Shown here: in pieces, positions 1 to 8,604 of the stretch
How the letters are laid out: every line of letters begins with the position of its first letter
Numbering within the stretch: position 1 is the first letter of the stretch
Assembly (NCBI RefSeq): GCF_000621505.1
Contig: NZ_KK211292.1
Location: 144,505-208,504 of the forward strand
DNA length: 64,000 bases
Direction: 5' to 3'
Origin: Ruminiclostridium cellobioparum DSM 1351 = ATCC 15832
Lineage (GTDB): Bacteria > Bacillota > Clostridia > Acetivibrionales > DSM-1351
The notes under the pieces: generated by a model
Databases searched by the model: none
The model's input: the letters and a program-made list of their open reading frames with translations, nothing else
Told to the model about the DNA's origin: nothing
Position numbers and translations under genes: made by a program

Positions 1-330
1 TCGCTGACAAGCATTATTGTCAGTGGCGGGGGATCAAATGGTGACCTGTTTATGCAGATATTTGCTGATGTTTATGGGGTTCCTGCTCACAGAAATGTTA
101 TTAATGGCTCTGCAAGTATGGGCGCTGCTATCTGTACAGCTCTGGCTTTAGATGTTTACAAGGACAGACAGGATGCCATTCAGCATATGGTAAAACGCAG
201 GGATACATTTTACCCGATTAAAGAAAATGTTGCACGGTATAAAGAAATTAATGAGAAGGTCTATAGCAAAATTTCAGATTATACAGACCAACTCCTCAGA
301 ACATCACACGAGATATTGCACAACAAATAA
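1..330 (+). CDS. FGGY-family carbohydrate kinase, C-terminal fragment (gene starts before the window)
   Basis: The reading frame is open from base 1 and ends at 330, giving about 109 residues of the C-terminal lobe of a sugar kinase. The first residues carry the glycine-rich GGGSNGDLFMQIFADV stretch, matching the ATP-binding GGGS...MQI.ADV motif of the FGGY family (xylulokinase and ribulokinase relatives). It is followed by the SASMGAAI helix typical of the same lobe. Such enzymes phosphorylate pentoses, pentuloses or polyols in the cytoplasm. The substrate-binding N-terminal lobe lies outside the window, so the sugar cannot be named. The gene is followed at once by a structured leader and a BCCT transporter, so kinase and transporter may serve one pathway. 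The family is fairly certain; the specificity is not. Confidence 0.75.
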   Translation, partial: SLTSIIVSGGGSNGDLFMQIFADVYGVPAHRNVINGSASMGAAICTALALDVYKDRQDAIQHMVKRRDTFYPIKENVARYKEINEKVYSKISDYTDQLLRTSHEILHNK

Positions 331-340
331 ATTACATGGC

Positions 341-472
341 AGGAAAATGTTCCCCCGTTTCTATAAATGGCGGGTTCCGCTACAGTTTATAGGCGGTGAG
401 TATACCTCCCGCCTCTTTGAATTAAGCGTTATAAAACATCACTGTGGAAAGACAAATTTGCGAAGATGAGGG
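341..472 (+). promoter_or_regulatory. Structured leader RNA, copy A (riboswitch-like, class not recognised)
   Basis: This lies between the kinase stop and the BCCT start and shares a conserved core with a second leader at 49823-49934. Shared blocks in order are AAAATGT then a C-run, GGCGGGTtCCGCT, GGCGGTGAGtA, and GAAAGACAaATTTG (lower case differs between copies). Visible pairings are an outer AAAT/ATTT helix, a hairpin at about 354-370 (CCGTTT with AAATGG) and a hairpin at 377-395 (CCGC with GCGG). Loop sequences differ between copies while stems are kept. The insert at about 402-440 is specific to this copy. No promoter is evident in the 14 bases after the kinase, so it is probably transcribed from upstream. 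Confidence 0.6.
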
Positions 473-478
473 ATTATT

Positions 479-2080
479 ATGAAAAAAATAAGACCTATTG
501 CTTTCTGGCCGCCGGTTATACTGTTTATAACGGCATGCGTATATAACTTTATTGACCAGGAACATTTTGTAAAAATGATTAACTATGCAAATGAAAAGCT
601 TATGGGCAATTTCTCCTGGGCTTTTTGCATTGGGGTATTAATAATGTTGGGCGTCATTGTTTATATAATGTTTTCAAAGTTTGGGAATGTTAGAATAGGC
701 GGACGTGATGCGGCACCGATGCTGGACGACGTGAGATATTTCTCCATTACTTTAACCAGCATAATTGCTATTGGCATTTTGTTCTGGGGAACATCAGAAC
801 CCCTATATCATTTGGTCACTCCTCCCGAGTCTCTCCATATAACGCCGAACAGCCCGGAAGCAGCTGTTTTTGCTATGTCAACACTGTTTATCCACTGGGG
901 TTTTTTGCCTCTTGCTATTTACGCAGTACCTACTATCATGTTTGCATTTGCTTTTTACAATATGAAAAAGCCGTATACACTTGCATCCACCTTAATTCCT
1001 GTTTTTGGGAATAAAGTTCTTGGGAAATGGGCCCAGGGAATTGATGCTGTATGTATGTATGCACTTATTGCAGGAATGTCGGCATCTCTTGGGACAGGTG
1101 TGCTGTCAATTGCCGGGGGGCTTAAATATTTAACAGGAATTCAGACTGGGGCCTTATTATGGGCTATGGTTGATATTGCAATTGTTGCAACCTTTGTTAT
1201 ATCATCAATAACAGGTATTTTTAATGGAATAAAAAGACTATCAGAGATTAATTTCATAATATTTTTGATTCTCGCTGTATTTGTATTTATAGTTGGCCCT
1301 ACTTTTTTCATGCTCAATATAGGTGTTGAAGCCTTCGCAAATCATCTTCAGACATTTTTCACCAAAGCCTGCTTTACCGGTGCGGCAGCAAACGATCCAT
1401 GGGCAGGTTGGTGGACAATTTTTTACTGGTGCAACTGGTTAGCGTGGGCGCCAATATCAGGAATGTTCCTTGGAAGGATCTCTTATGGACAAACAGTCAG
1501 AAAAGCACTTATTGTTACATTTGTTTTACCTGCTCTGTTCGATATCGCATGGATGACAATTTTTGGCGGGGCTGCTATTAAAATGGAGCTTACTAAGGGC
1601 AACCTGATGAAAGCCATTGGGGCTGGTCCTGAGTTTGGGGTTTATGAATTTTTTAATCAATATCCAATAGCATATATAATAATCCCTGTATTTATAGGAT
1701 GTATGTTCCTGTCATATGTAACGGGTTCCGATGCATATACCACAACACTTGGAGGAATGAGTACAACAGGCATATCACAAGAGGATCCCGAGCCATCCTT
1801 TAAAATGAAGATTTTCTGGGGTGCAATAATTGGAGTTGTTACATGGGTTATGATTTCATCAGCAGGAGTAAATGGAATAAAAATGCTTTCAAACCTTGGA
1901 GGTGGCCCGGCACTTCTGCTGGAGATAATGATATGTGTTTCACTAATAAAGGTAGCACTCAATCCCAAAAAGTACGATACGTTCAAGCAGGACTATACTG
2001 AGGACGGTATTCCCATTAAATCTGACACAAAGAAAGCTCTTATGTCTGATAAAGCAGTAAAAGAAAATATACAGGGTTAA
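479..2080 (+). CDS. BCCT-family transporter
   Basis: A 533-residue polytopic membrane protein of the betaine/carnitine/choline transporter family, close to the usual length. The N-terminus begins with a membrane segment (RPIAFWPPVILFI). The FWGTSEPLYHL segment near residue 100 and the tryptophan-rich FYWCNWLAWAPISGMFLGRIS stretch around residue 320 match the family's conserved helices. Proteins of this family take up quaternary ammonium compounds or other zwitterions by ion symport, or exchange them. The substrate here cannot be read from sequence. It sits behind a structured leader also found ahead of a sugar-type operon at 50 kb and follows a sugar kinase, an unusual setting for a betaine carrier. 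An intrinsic terminator follows at 2093. Confidence 0.88.
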   Translation: MKKIRPIAFWPPVILFITACVYNFIDQEHFVKMINYANEKLMGNFSWAFCIGVLIMLGVIVYIMFSKFGNVRIGGRDAAPMLDDVRYFSITLTSIIAIGILFWGTSEPLYHLVTPPESLHITPNSPEAAVFAMSTLFIHWGFLPLAIYAVPTIMFAFAFYNMKKPYTLASTLIPVFGNKVLGKWAQGIDAVCMYALIAGMSASLGTGVLSIAGGLKYLTGIQTGALLWAMVDIAIVATFVISSITGIFNGIKRLSEINFIIFLILAVFVFIVGPTFFMLNIGVEAFANHLQTFFTKACFTGAAANDPWAGWWTIFYWCNWLAWAPISGMFLGRISYGQTVRKALIVTFVLPALFDIAWMTIFGGAAIKMELTKGNLMKAIGAGPEFGVYEFFNQYPIAYIIIPVFIGCMFLSYVTGSDAYTTTLGGMSTTGISQEDPEPSFKMKIFWGAIIGVVTWVMISSAGVNGIKMLSNLGGGPALLLEIMICVSLIKVALNPKKYDTFKQDYTEDGIPIKSDTKKALMSDKAVKENIQG

Positions 2081-2092
2081 TTTATCACAATA

Positions 2093-2138
2093 AAAAAGTA
2101 TCGCAACTACTTAAAAAGTATTTTGCGATACTTTTTTA
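2093..2138 (+). terminator. Intrinsic terminator after the BCCT gene
   Basis: An inverted repeat AGTATCGCAA ... TTGCGATACT closes a loop and runs straight into a T-tract (CTTTTTT). It starts 13 bases after the BCCT stop codon. Confidence 0.85.
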
Positions 2139-2273
2139 TAAAATGAATACTACACGTTCTACGTGTAGTCATGACTAAGTTGGAAGTTGATCAAACAGCT
2201 GAAAGAGAATTGCAGTTTATCTACCATGATTTCCGCTTTGCTTGTTATAGTGACGCATTAGAAAAGACAAATT

Positions 2274-2473
2274 TGTGTTGTAGGCATGGCGTTAGGGGGA
2301 ATTTCCACAGCTTTAATCGTCATGGTCCAGGATTCTGCGGAGTACAATAGAAGAGACTCGCCAGTGCCGTACATGCCTTATTCATCATTTTTATCCTGAT
2401 TGCCGGCCTGTCTTTTATTTTATCCATCATAATGCCCGGAATAAAGGGAAATGGAACGGCCGGATCAGTTTAG
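2274..2473 (+). pseudogene. Decayed membrane-transporter fragment (MFS-like)
   Basis: Two adjacent frames together read like a piece of a major-facilitator transporter. The first runs GMALGGISTALIVMVQDSAEYNRR, a glycine-rich helix followed by a polar loop, and ends in a stop near 2399. The other frame continues with hydrophobic residues (FIIFILIAGLSFILSIIMP) to a stop at 2473. No start codon or ribosome binding site is associated. The surrounding bases 2140-2551 hold no other gene. Assignment to MFS is by eye only and uncertain, but a frameshifted coding remnant is the simplest reading. Confidence 0.35.
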
Positions 2474-2551
2474 GATTATTAACATTTATGAAACAATTTT
2501 CGTTAGATTTGAAAAAACGTCAAAATATTTGAGTACCAGGAGGTAAAAAAC

Positions 2552-2803
2552 ATGAAACAGAATTTCTGCACCTGCAAAGTCACAAGCTGCAAAAATCATC
2601 CGCTCAATCATTCAGAAGGTTGCGATCCCTGCATCAGAAAGAATCTGAAATCTTGTGAAATTCCAGCTTGTTTCTGGCTCCAGATTTCAGACGATTTCAG
2701 CGGCTACAGTACGTATACTTACGCGGATTTCACCGACTTTTTACAAAAGCATCAGGCAGAATATGAACATAAAAAGGCACAGGTAAATGAAAAAACAGGA
2801 TGA
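2552..2803 (+). CDS. Small cysteine-rich protein (DUF6485-like)
   Basis: An 83-residue protein with a very good ribosome binding site (AGGAGG, 8 bases before ATG). The N-terminal half is rich in cysteine: CTCKVTSCKNH, then GCDPCIRKN, then a cysteine in the SCEIPACFW stretch. Seven cysteines in the first 48 residues suggest a zinc- or metal-binding fold. The pattern resembles a small family of clostridial Cys-rich proteins that I associate with DUF6485; that label is from memory and unverified. No function is known to me. The gene stands alone, with remnants on both sides and no obvious operon partner. Confidence 0.7.
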   Translation: MKQNFCTCKVTSCKNHPLNHSEGCDPCIRKNLKSCEIPACFWLQISDDFSGYSTYTYADFTDFLQKHQAEYEHKKAQVNEKTG

Positions 2804-2896
2804 CACTTTTTTCTTTCAACAAAAGTATAGGTGAAGCTCTAGACGATCCTTATTTTGAACACCACCTTTTTATAATTATCAGAAGCTTTATATTTC

Positions 2897-3521
2897 ATGT
2901 GTATATTATATCGCAAATTATGGTCATATGGTCAATGTGGGCTCATCAACAAAACCGTATACTTTATGAGCTCAGATAGACCCATTGTGTATTATAATTA
3001 TAAGCAAAAGTGTTTCCCAAAAGACATTAATAAAGCAATCGCATATTTAACACAGTCAGCCGAACAGAAAAATGAGTGGGCTGATTATCAGCTCGGAAGG
3101 CTGTATTTGCTAGGGAAGGATGTTCCGAAAAATACAGAAAAAGCAGTTGCCTATCTCACAAAATCGGCAGAGCAAGGCAACCAGTTTGCTCAATACATTT
3201 TGGGAAAGCTTTATCTACTTGGGAAAGGCATACCGAAGAACAAAGAACTTGCATTAAAATGGCTTACGTTGTCAGCAGAATGGTAATGAGTACGCCCGAT
3301 TCTTTCTGGATAATATGGATAAGTTCGGAGAACCTTTTGTGGAACTCGGAATTTCGAGGCTTATGTATCATGTGGGGAGGATGTTTGAGAATAATGTGCC
3401 AATGCCTGCTAAGAGTGCAGTTGGATTCAATGTAGATAGCAAGCTGATGAAGAAGATGAGAGAGAAGAAGGCGGAGCAGGGGTATAAAGATGAAGATTTG
3501 AAGAAGAGTCTATTGATTTAA
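2897..3521 (+). pseudogene. Remnant of a Sel1-repeat relaxase/mobilisation protein, C-terminal part, frameshifted
   Basis: The first frame (to 3286) carries Sel1-like repeats: KAIAYLTQSAEQ..WADYQLGRLYLLGKDVPKN, then KAVAYLTKSAEQGNQFAQYILGKLYLLGKGIPKN. It breaks off at SAEW followed by two stops. The repeat continues in a second frame from about 3283 (GNEYARFFLDNMDKFGEP) and ends at 3521 with a basic tail (FNVDSKLMKKMREKKAEQGYKDEDL). Joining the two frames restores a continuous repeat, so an indel near 3280 has broken the gene. Sel1 repeats followed by such a basic tail are familiar from the C-termini of MobP-type relaxases on clostridial mobile elements. The nuclease domain is absent, so this is a leftover of a mobile element. 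Confidence 0.65.
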
Positions 3522-3621
3522 TAATTGTAATATATAATAAATATATTTAATTTCAAAATATGGATGTTAAATACTCTTAAAAATTTACATATATTTGAGC
3601 AGATTTTTAAGGAGTGATTTA

Positions 3622-5970
3622 ATGCAGACCAAGATGTTAGTAAAAAAGCCAGAGCCAGCTTCAGGCAGGACAAATAATCCTGTGAATAATAATTATAAGA
3701 ATAAGCCTGCTGAAAATAAAAAAAAAGTAAGAACAACAGATTACAAGAAATTGCTGCAGATGATGCTTAATAATCCTGATGCCATAACAAGAGAAGAATT
3801 CTTGTTTTTGCAATCAATTATAGGGTACAGGCAAGCAGTAGCAGCGAGAGAGAAAGCGAAGCTACGCAAACAGCAAAGAAAGATAGAGCAGACAAATGTT
3901 GCAATGAAGCCAAGCTTATCAGGAAGATCAAATTCTGAAATTGGAAAGGATTCGGATGGGAAAAAAGAAGACACAGGTTCAAAGGATAACAGCACTAAGC
4001 CTCCAATACAAATGAAAAAGGATGATGGCAATACTTCTGCTTCAAGCTCAAGTATGCAACATAATTTGCGAGCAGGACTTGAAAAACTATCAGGTGTTGA
4101 TCTATCAGATGTAAAAGTGCATCAGAACTCCGATAAGCCACCGCAAATCGGAGCTTTGGCATATACACAGGGAAATGATATACATATCGCACCGGGACAG
4201 GAAAAGCATCTTCCTCATGAGGGCTGGCATGCTGTTCAGCAAAAGCAGGGAAGAGTTACACCCACAATGCAGATGAAAACAGGTGCTCTTGTGAATGACA
4301 ATGCAGGTCTTGAAAAAGAGGCCGATGTTATGGGGGCTAAGGCGGAGAGTGTTGGTTCTACAGAAAGCATAGTGCAATTAAAAAAACTTCCTAATATGCA
4401 GCAGGAAAGTAAGGTTATACAGAGAATTACACAAGAAGAAGCAATGCGGCTTTCAAAGCAAAATACTCATGATACTAATGAAGGGAATACCTGGAACATA
4501 AAAGCTGGTGAATATAACAGATATGTTTTTGAAGCTCAGGACATGCTTCGGGATATAGGTTATAATCTTTCAAAGCACGGAGTTGATGGTAAGTGGAGCC
4601 CTGATGGAGAAACATATAAAGCATTGCTCAAATTCCAAAAAATCTGTAAGGCTACATATAACGGCTTAAAGCAGAATGCACCAGCCCAAACTTTAGCACA
4701 GGTTAAGTATATGCAAGGGGTCGAGCCTACTGGAAAGCTGGATAAAGCTACATATGATGCTTTAAAGAAGGAAAAAGGAAATAAGATAATTAGAGTAAAA
4801 GAGGAGAATGAAAGAACAGAAAAGAAGAAGAAAGAATTAGCAATCAATACAAACAATAAACCGAAGAAAGCTACAGAAGATAAAAAACAGGATACTATTG
4901 ATGCGGATGATGTATTAGATGGAATCCAAACGGTAATTGATGTTATAGGCTTTGTTCCAGGTGTAGGTGATATAGCCGATGGAGTAAACGTCGGAATAAG
5001 TGCAGTACGAAAGGATTGGTTGGGTGCGGTATTTTCAGGGATAGCTTTAATTCCCACGGTAGGCTCTGTTATTGCAACGCCAATGAAAGCTATATCTAAA
5101 GCTTTGAAGGTTGGAAAGGTCGGAAAGTTTAGTAAGGTAGTTACGGATGCCATAGAATTCTTGGTGAAATTCTTAGGCGGTGGTAATAAAGTTATTAAAA
5201 AGCTAAGTGGTTATCTGGATAACTTAAAAGGAATTCTTCGTAAGATTCCAGAATTAATAAAATCAGCTGCAGAAATTAAGCTGGTAAAAACTCTAGGTGG
5301 AAATAAAGTAATTCAAAAAATTATTTCATTTGCAAAATTGGTTAGAAATGGAATTGATACTATTTGTAAAAAGGCAGATGAGATTTTTACAAGTGTAAAA
5401 AATGCTATTTTTCCAGAAGTGTCTGTAAAGAAAGCAGTCGCTACAGAAACACCAGTAAATAAAGCAGTCGCTACAGAAACACCGGTAAATAAAGCGGTTA
5501 CTCCAGAAATGCAGGTAAAGAACGCAGCTGATACGGGAGCGTCTGGGGTCAGCAGGTTAAGTTACAAAACAACCTCTGGTGTTGACCTTGTTAGTACACC
5601 AGGGAAAACTACAACTATATTGGGGACATATGGAAAGGATACTGGGTCGATAGTAAACGAGCTTGGCAATGTTAAATCAACAAATTTTGGACCAAGGCAG
5701 AATGGGTTTAATGTTTTGAATGTGCCAGATGAGTTATATCAAAATCCAAAGCAATTTTGGAATGAATACAATCAACCATGGCTTGATAATGCTATTGTAA
5801 GAAATGATACCATTTTAATGGCTACAAAACCAGAATTTCAGGTCGGAAGTTTATTTAGGAAAAATAGCTTAGGCAAACTTGAACTATCGGGTTTTGGAAA
5901 AGAGTATAATTATTTGCGTAAAAATGGATATACGTTTAATTCTGCTACAAATCAAATGATTAAAAAGTAA
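3622..5970 (+). CDS. DUF4157-domain polymorphic toxin with peptidoglycan-binding domain
   Basis: A 782-residue multidomain effector. The ATG at 3622 is chosen over 3595 because AAGGAG lies 8 bases ahead of it. A low-complexity basic leader (1-125) precedes a DUF4157 domain (about 135-245) with the zinc-protease-like HEGWH at 199-203. A peptidoglycan-binding-type repeat follows (about 305-390, FDGKWS-like GVDGKWSPDGETYKALLKFQ), then a charged linker. Next is a glycine-rich hydrophobic pre-toxin segment (about 425-500, GFVPGVGDIADGVN). A three-unit repeat around residue 610 leads to a C-terminal domain (about 645-782) that I cannot assign to a toxin class. DUF4157 is known from cargo of extracellular contractile injection systems and other polymorphic toxins. 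No injection-system gene is in the window. The small gene immediately downstream fits an immunity protein. Confidence 0.8.
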   Translation: MQTKMLVKKPEPASGRTNNPVNNNYKNKPAENKKKVRTTDYKKLLQMMLNNPDAITREEFLFLQSIIGYRQAVAAREKAKLRKQQRKIEQTNVAMKPSLSGRSNSEIGKDSDGKKEDTGSKDNSTKPPIQMKKDDGNTSASSSSMQHNLRAGLEKLSGVDLSDVKVHQNSDKPPQIGALAYTQGNDIHIAPGQEKHLPHEGWHAVQQKQGRVTPTMQMKTGALVNDNAGLEKEADVMGAKAESVGSTESIVQLKKLPNMQQESKVIQRITQEEAMRLSKQNTHDTNEGNTWNIKAGEYNRYVFEAQDMLRDIGYNLSKHGVDGKWSPDGETYKALLKFQKICKATYNGLKQNAPAQTLAQVKYMQGVEPTGKLDKATYDALKKEKGNKIIRVKEENERTEKKKKELAINTNNKPKKATEDKKQDTIDADDVLDGIQTVIDVIGFVPGVGDIADGVNVGISAVRKDWLGAVFSGIALIPTVGSVIATPMKAISKALKVGKVGKFSKVVTDAIEFLVKFLGGGNKVIKKLSGYLDNLKGILRKIPELIKSAAEIKLVKTLGGNKVIQKIISFAKLVRNGIDTICKKADEIFTSVKNAIFPEVSVKKAVATETPVNKAVATETPVNKAVTPEMQVKNAADTGASGVSRLSYKTTSGVDLVSTPGKTTTILGTYGKDTGSIVNELGNVKSTNFGPRQNGFNVLNVPDELYQNPKQFWNEYNQPWLDNAIVRNDTILMATKPEFQVGSLFRKNSLGKLELSGFGKEYNYLRKNGYTFNSATNQMIKK
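5431..5520 (+). repeat. Three 30-bp tandem repeats inside the toxin gene
   Basis: Two nearly identical units encode KAVATETPVN and a third, diverged unit encodes KAVTPEMQVK. They sit between the hydrophobic pre-toxin segment and the C-terminal toxin domain. Repeats at this junction could be a recombination point for swapping toxin tips. Confidence 0.85.
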
Positions 5971-5986
5971 ATGGAGAGTGATAAAT

Positions 5987-6271
5987 ATGCAAGACATTCA
6001 AAAATCTGAAAAGTATAATGAAGACCTTGATAAACAGTTAAAAGAAACGAAGATGTTTACAAAAGAATTGTTTGAAAAATTCTACGATGCATATTCTTAT
6101 GACACTGCAACAACCTACAATTGGCTTGTTAAGAAATTAAAAATTCTAAGAGATAGACTTGGACAAGGCGACACATTGCCAATTGAAAATAGTAAAAGAG
6201 TTTTAGACCATAATAATTTTTTGGATTGGGTAGAAGCAGAATTCCCCAATACAAAGAAAGATTTGATCTAG
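5987..6271 (+). CDS. Candidate immunity protein for the DUF4157 toxin
   Basis: A 94-residue acidic, soluble, mainly helical protein that starts 16 bases after the toxin stop. ATG 5987 is preferred to GTG 5978 because GGAG lies 10 bases upstream of the ATG. It has no signal peptide or membrane segment, so it should stay in the cytoplasm. Features include YDAYSYDTATTYNWLVKKLK and a C-terminal DWVEAEFPNTKKDL. I do not recognise a family. The immunity role is inferred only from position, size and tight coupling to the toxin gene. Confidence 0.6.
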   Translation: MQDIQKSEKYNEDLDKQLKETKMFTKELFEKFYDAYSYDTATTYNWLVKKLKILRDRLGQGDTLPIENSKRVLDHNNFLDWVEAEFPNTKKDLI

Positions 6272-6903
6272 GATCTATGGGGCAGGTGTAGCAACTTGCC
6301 CTCTCTTTATGTCCTTCAGCGACTTGATATAAAATTTAATAATTGACAAGCTTGTTTCGCGGATGGTTATTGCTAAATTTGATTTCAAGTAAATTATGCA
6401 CCATGATGTTAAAGGTTCTGTATTTCTGAACATTTCATTAAAAGCTACAGGTGTCAGTAATGATCACCATGTAACCCCTTGGTAAATACATGCGTTCTCA
6501 TAATACGACCACCCCTCTTTAACCTGCATCATTTTCAACCCCTGGGTTCAGCACAATTTGTTCGTAAAAGTATCAAAAACAAACAGTCGCCAAATTGCCC
6601 TCAAATTCCTTCTCAATCTGTGCATGGGTATTCGTACCCCAAAGTCGCTTGAAAATCGGAAACAGGGGTAACACGTCGCCACACGGGGGCAAGGAATTTG
6701 ATGATTGAAAACATGCTGCACGGATTAATTTCTCCAGCCCGGTTTTTACTTAGTCCATGAGGCATAGAACATCCCCCCATGGTTCATGGTGAACCATAGC
6801 TTGACCGACATTTTTGCCCATGCTAAAATGGAGGCAGCCGGGGGTTTAAGGGGGGATTTCCCTCAGAACTTTCAATAAGGAATATTATGAATAGCATATG
6901 CGG
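6272..6903. other. Gene-free accessory DNA
   Basis: No credible reading frame, ribosome binding site or RNA gene was seen on either strand. Base composition is more GC-rich in places (for example 6640-6700 and 6770-6860) than in the neighbouring toxin gene. That is consistent with debris of more than one insertion event. Confidence 0.5.
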
Positions 6904-6951
6904 ACAGAGAAGATTAAACGATGATTTTTTCTTCTCTGTTTTTTGTTTTTT
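6904..6951 (+). terminator. Intrinsic terminator
   Basis: ACAGAGAAG at 6904-6912 pairs with CTTCTCTGT at 6931-6939, followed by a T-rich tract (TTTTTTGTTTTTT). It would end any transcript coming from the toxin/immunity pair. Confidence 0.75.
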
Positions 6952-6999
6952 CTATTTAAAAGGCCTCAGAATCTACTTGCAATCCTTGTTTGTCAGAGT

Positions 7000-7190
7000 T
7001 AATATCACACACAACAATTGAATCAAGGCTCGTGATGCCAAGCACTGAAAAGCAGTGCAAATCACGTAATTTGTCACATGGAAAATGGATAGGTTTACGC
7101 TCCCTTGCGAGGTCATAGAACTGAAGTTCTTGGACTAACGCTCATAAAGTGCGGTTGCCGGCAGGTTTTATGGAGACAAAGCAAAGAAAC
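7000..7190 (+). ncRNA. Candidate IS110 bridge RNA region
   Basis: This is the non-coding stretch directly before the IS110 transposase. It contains nested hairpins. CGTGAT (7030-7035) pairs with ATCACG (7060-7065) around GCACTG/CAGTGC. A second hairpin, AGAAC/GTTCT, lies near 7117-7131. In IS110-group elements a structured RNA made from the 5' non-coding end guides target and donor recognition. The position and folding here fit that, but transcript boundaries and guide loops cannot be fixed without both element ends. Confidence 0.4.
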
Positions 7191-7202
7191 GGAGGAGATA
7201 GC

Positions 7203-8318
7203 ATTTATCAGAAACGCAGGATGGCTTTTATAGGCATCAATATGCATAAGGATACCCATACGGCAGTGGTTATGGACTGCTGGACTAACAAATTAGGCGA
7301 GATCACCTTCGCTAACAGGCCGTCGGCCTATGACAAATTCATGGCCGGTGTGAAATCGCTATACGGGGACTTGCATCCCATATTCGGACTGGAAGATACC
7401 AGAGGCTTCGGGCGGAATTTTGCATCCTACCTTTTGGGGCATAAATACACCGTCAAGCATGTAAATCCTGCCTACACCGATGCAATGCGTTCAAGCGTAC
7501 CCATGTCCAGAAAGGATGATTCCTACGATGCATTCTGTGTGGCAAGGATACTGAGGGATATGCAGGACAACCTGCCGGATGAACAGCATGACGATTTATT
7601 CTGGACGATCCGGCAACTTGTCAAACGCAGGGATTCCCTTGTCAAAGGCATTATTGTTGCCAAAAACCAGCTGAATGCCCAGCTTACCTATGTTTACCCA
7701 AGCTACAAGCAATATTTCTGTGATGTGGACACCAAAACAGCCATGTATTTCTGGGAGAAGTACCCCCATCCCCAGCATCTGAAAGATGTACAGCCGGAAG
7801 AATTGCTGGAGGAATTACGGCAGGTGCATAGGGGTATGACGGTAAAGAAGGTGCAGGAGATAATATCACTTTCAGAGGGAAACAGCCCACAGGAGAAGGA
7901 TTATCAGAATGAGCGTGACCTCATAATCAAGAGCATTGTACGGGAATTGAAGTTCAGGAAGCAGGAGAATGAGGATATAGACAGGGAATTGGAAAGACTG
8001 ATACAACTCACAGGCTACAAGCTTCATACCATGCCGGGCATCAACCTTGTCACAGCAGCTGGCATTATCTCTGAGATTGGCAATATTGAAAGGTTCCCCA
8101 ACTCCGACAAGCTGGCTCGTTTCAGCGGCGTGGCTCCTATAAATTTCAGCTCTGCCGGAAAGGGCAAAGACCAGCGTAGCAGACAGGGAAACAGGGTTTT
8201 AAATGCTATATTCCACTTCCTCTCCATTCAATTGGTACAGGTAAATCCCAATGGTAAGGCAAGACACCCTGTATTGTATCAAAATAATGGCAATGAAACT
8301 ACGAAACAGGAGAACTGA
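7203..8318 (+). CDS. IS110-family transposase, probably inactive
   Basis: The protein (about 372 residues) has the two IS110 domains. At the N-terminus is a RuvC-like DEDD domain (FIGINMHKDTH, FGLEDTRGFG, KDDSYDAFCVARI). At the C-terminus is a Transposase_20 domain with MPGINLVTAAGIISEIG, FSGVAPINFSSAGKGK and a QGNRVLNAIFHFL helix. GGAGGAG at 7191-7197 points to an ATT codon at 7203 where an ATG would be expected; ATG 7221 or GTG 7149 are alternatives. The usual GID of the first catalytic motif reads GIN, removing the first acidic residue. After QVNPNGKARHPVLY the usual tail of about 40 residues is replaced by an unrelated short end, as after a frameshift. I infer a degenerating, non-mobile copy. 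Confidence 0.85.
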   Translation: MYQKRRMAFIGINMHKDTHTAVVMDCWTNKLGEITFANRPSAYDKFMAGVKSLYGDLHPIFGLEDTRGFGRNFASYLLGHKYTVKHVNPAYTDAMRSSVPMSRKDDSYDAFCVARILRDMQDNLPDEQHDDLFWTIRQLVKRRDSLVKGIIVAKNQLNAQLTYVYPSYKQYFCDVDTKTAMYFWEKYPHPQHLKDVQPEELLEELRQVHRGMTVKKVQEIISLSEGNSPQEKDYQNERDLIIKSIVRELKFRKQENEDIDRELERLIQLTGYKLHTMPGINLVTAAGIISEIGNIERFPNSDKLARFSGVAPINFSSAGKGKDQRSRQGNRVLNAIFHFLSIQLVQVNPNGKARHPVLYQNNGNETTKQEN

Positions 8319-8604
8319 TAATCCAAGGAGTGGAATGATAGGGAGTGCTAAAACCGGACATATAAAACTAATAATATAGGGCTGCCCGCCCAACAAAAAA
8401 ACTTAAGTTTGCCGTGAAACGGCTGTTGTTCTCTGGCTACATAGCAATGGAAAAAAGAGATTTTAAAACGGGTTCAGTCGAGGAGCGAAAAACGGAGGAT
8501 GATGTGTCAAGGGACTGGGACTCTTACCCGGAGTTTGGTGATTATCTTCATTTATTGTTGTTGATTAAGTGAAACTTGTAAAAAGTATAACATAAACAAT
8601 AAAG

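Larger units (their letters stand above)
6960..8400 (+). mobile_element. IS110-family element, boundaries approximate
   Basis: IS110 elements lack terminal inverted repeats, so the ends cannot be set from sequence alone. The element must include the transposase frame (7203-8318) and, by family rule, a structured non-coding segment upstream of it (7000-7190). The limits given are estimates. The copy looks damaged: the first catalytic aspartate is changed, the start codon is non-canonical and the C-terminus is short. Confidence 0.45.

Noticed and set aside
365..400. Possible T-box antiterminator, because GGCGGGTTCCGC recalls the GGGTGGTACCGCG signature
   Set aside because: The specifier stem and other T-box motifs are absent, the downstream genes are not amino-acid related, and the conserved blocks shared by the two copies do not match a T-box layout.
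227..469. An 80-residue open frame overlapping the kinase end and the leader RNA
   Set aside because: It has no ribosome binding site, overlaps a real gene in another frame and covers the conserved structured leader.
4560..5153. Minus-strand open frame of 197 residues inside the toxin gene
   Set aside because: It is rich in Ser, Phe and Thr as expected for the antisense of a Lys/Glu/Gly-rich coding region. It has no start signals or recognisable motif.
6540..6860. Minus-strand fragments that might be a decayed transposase or reverse transcriptase
   Set aside because: All frames are broken by stops and no family motif could be recognised with confidence.
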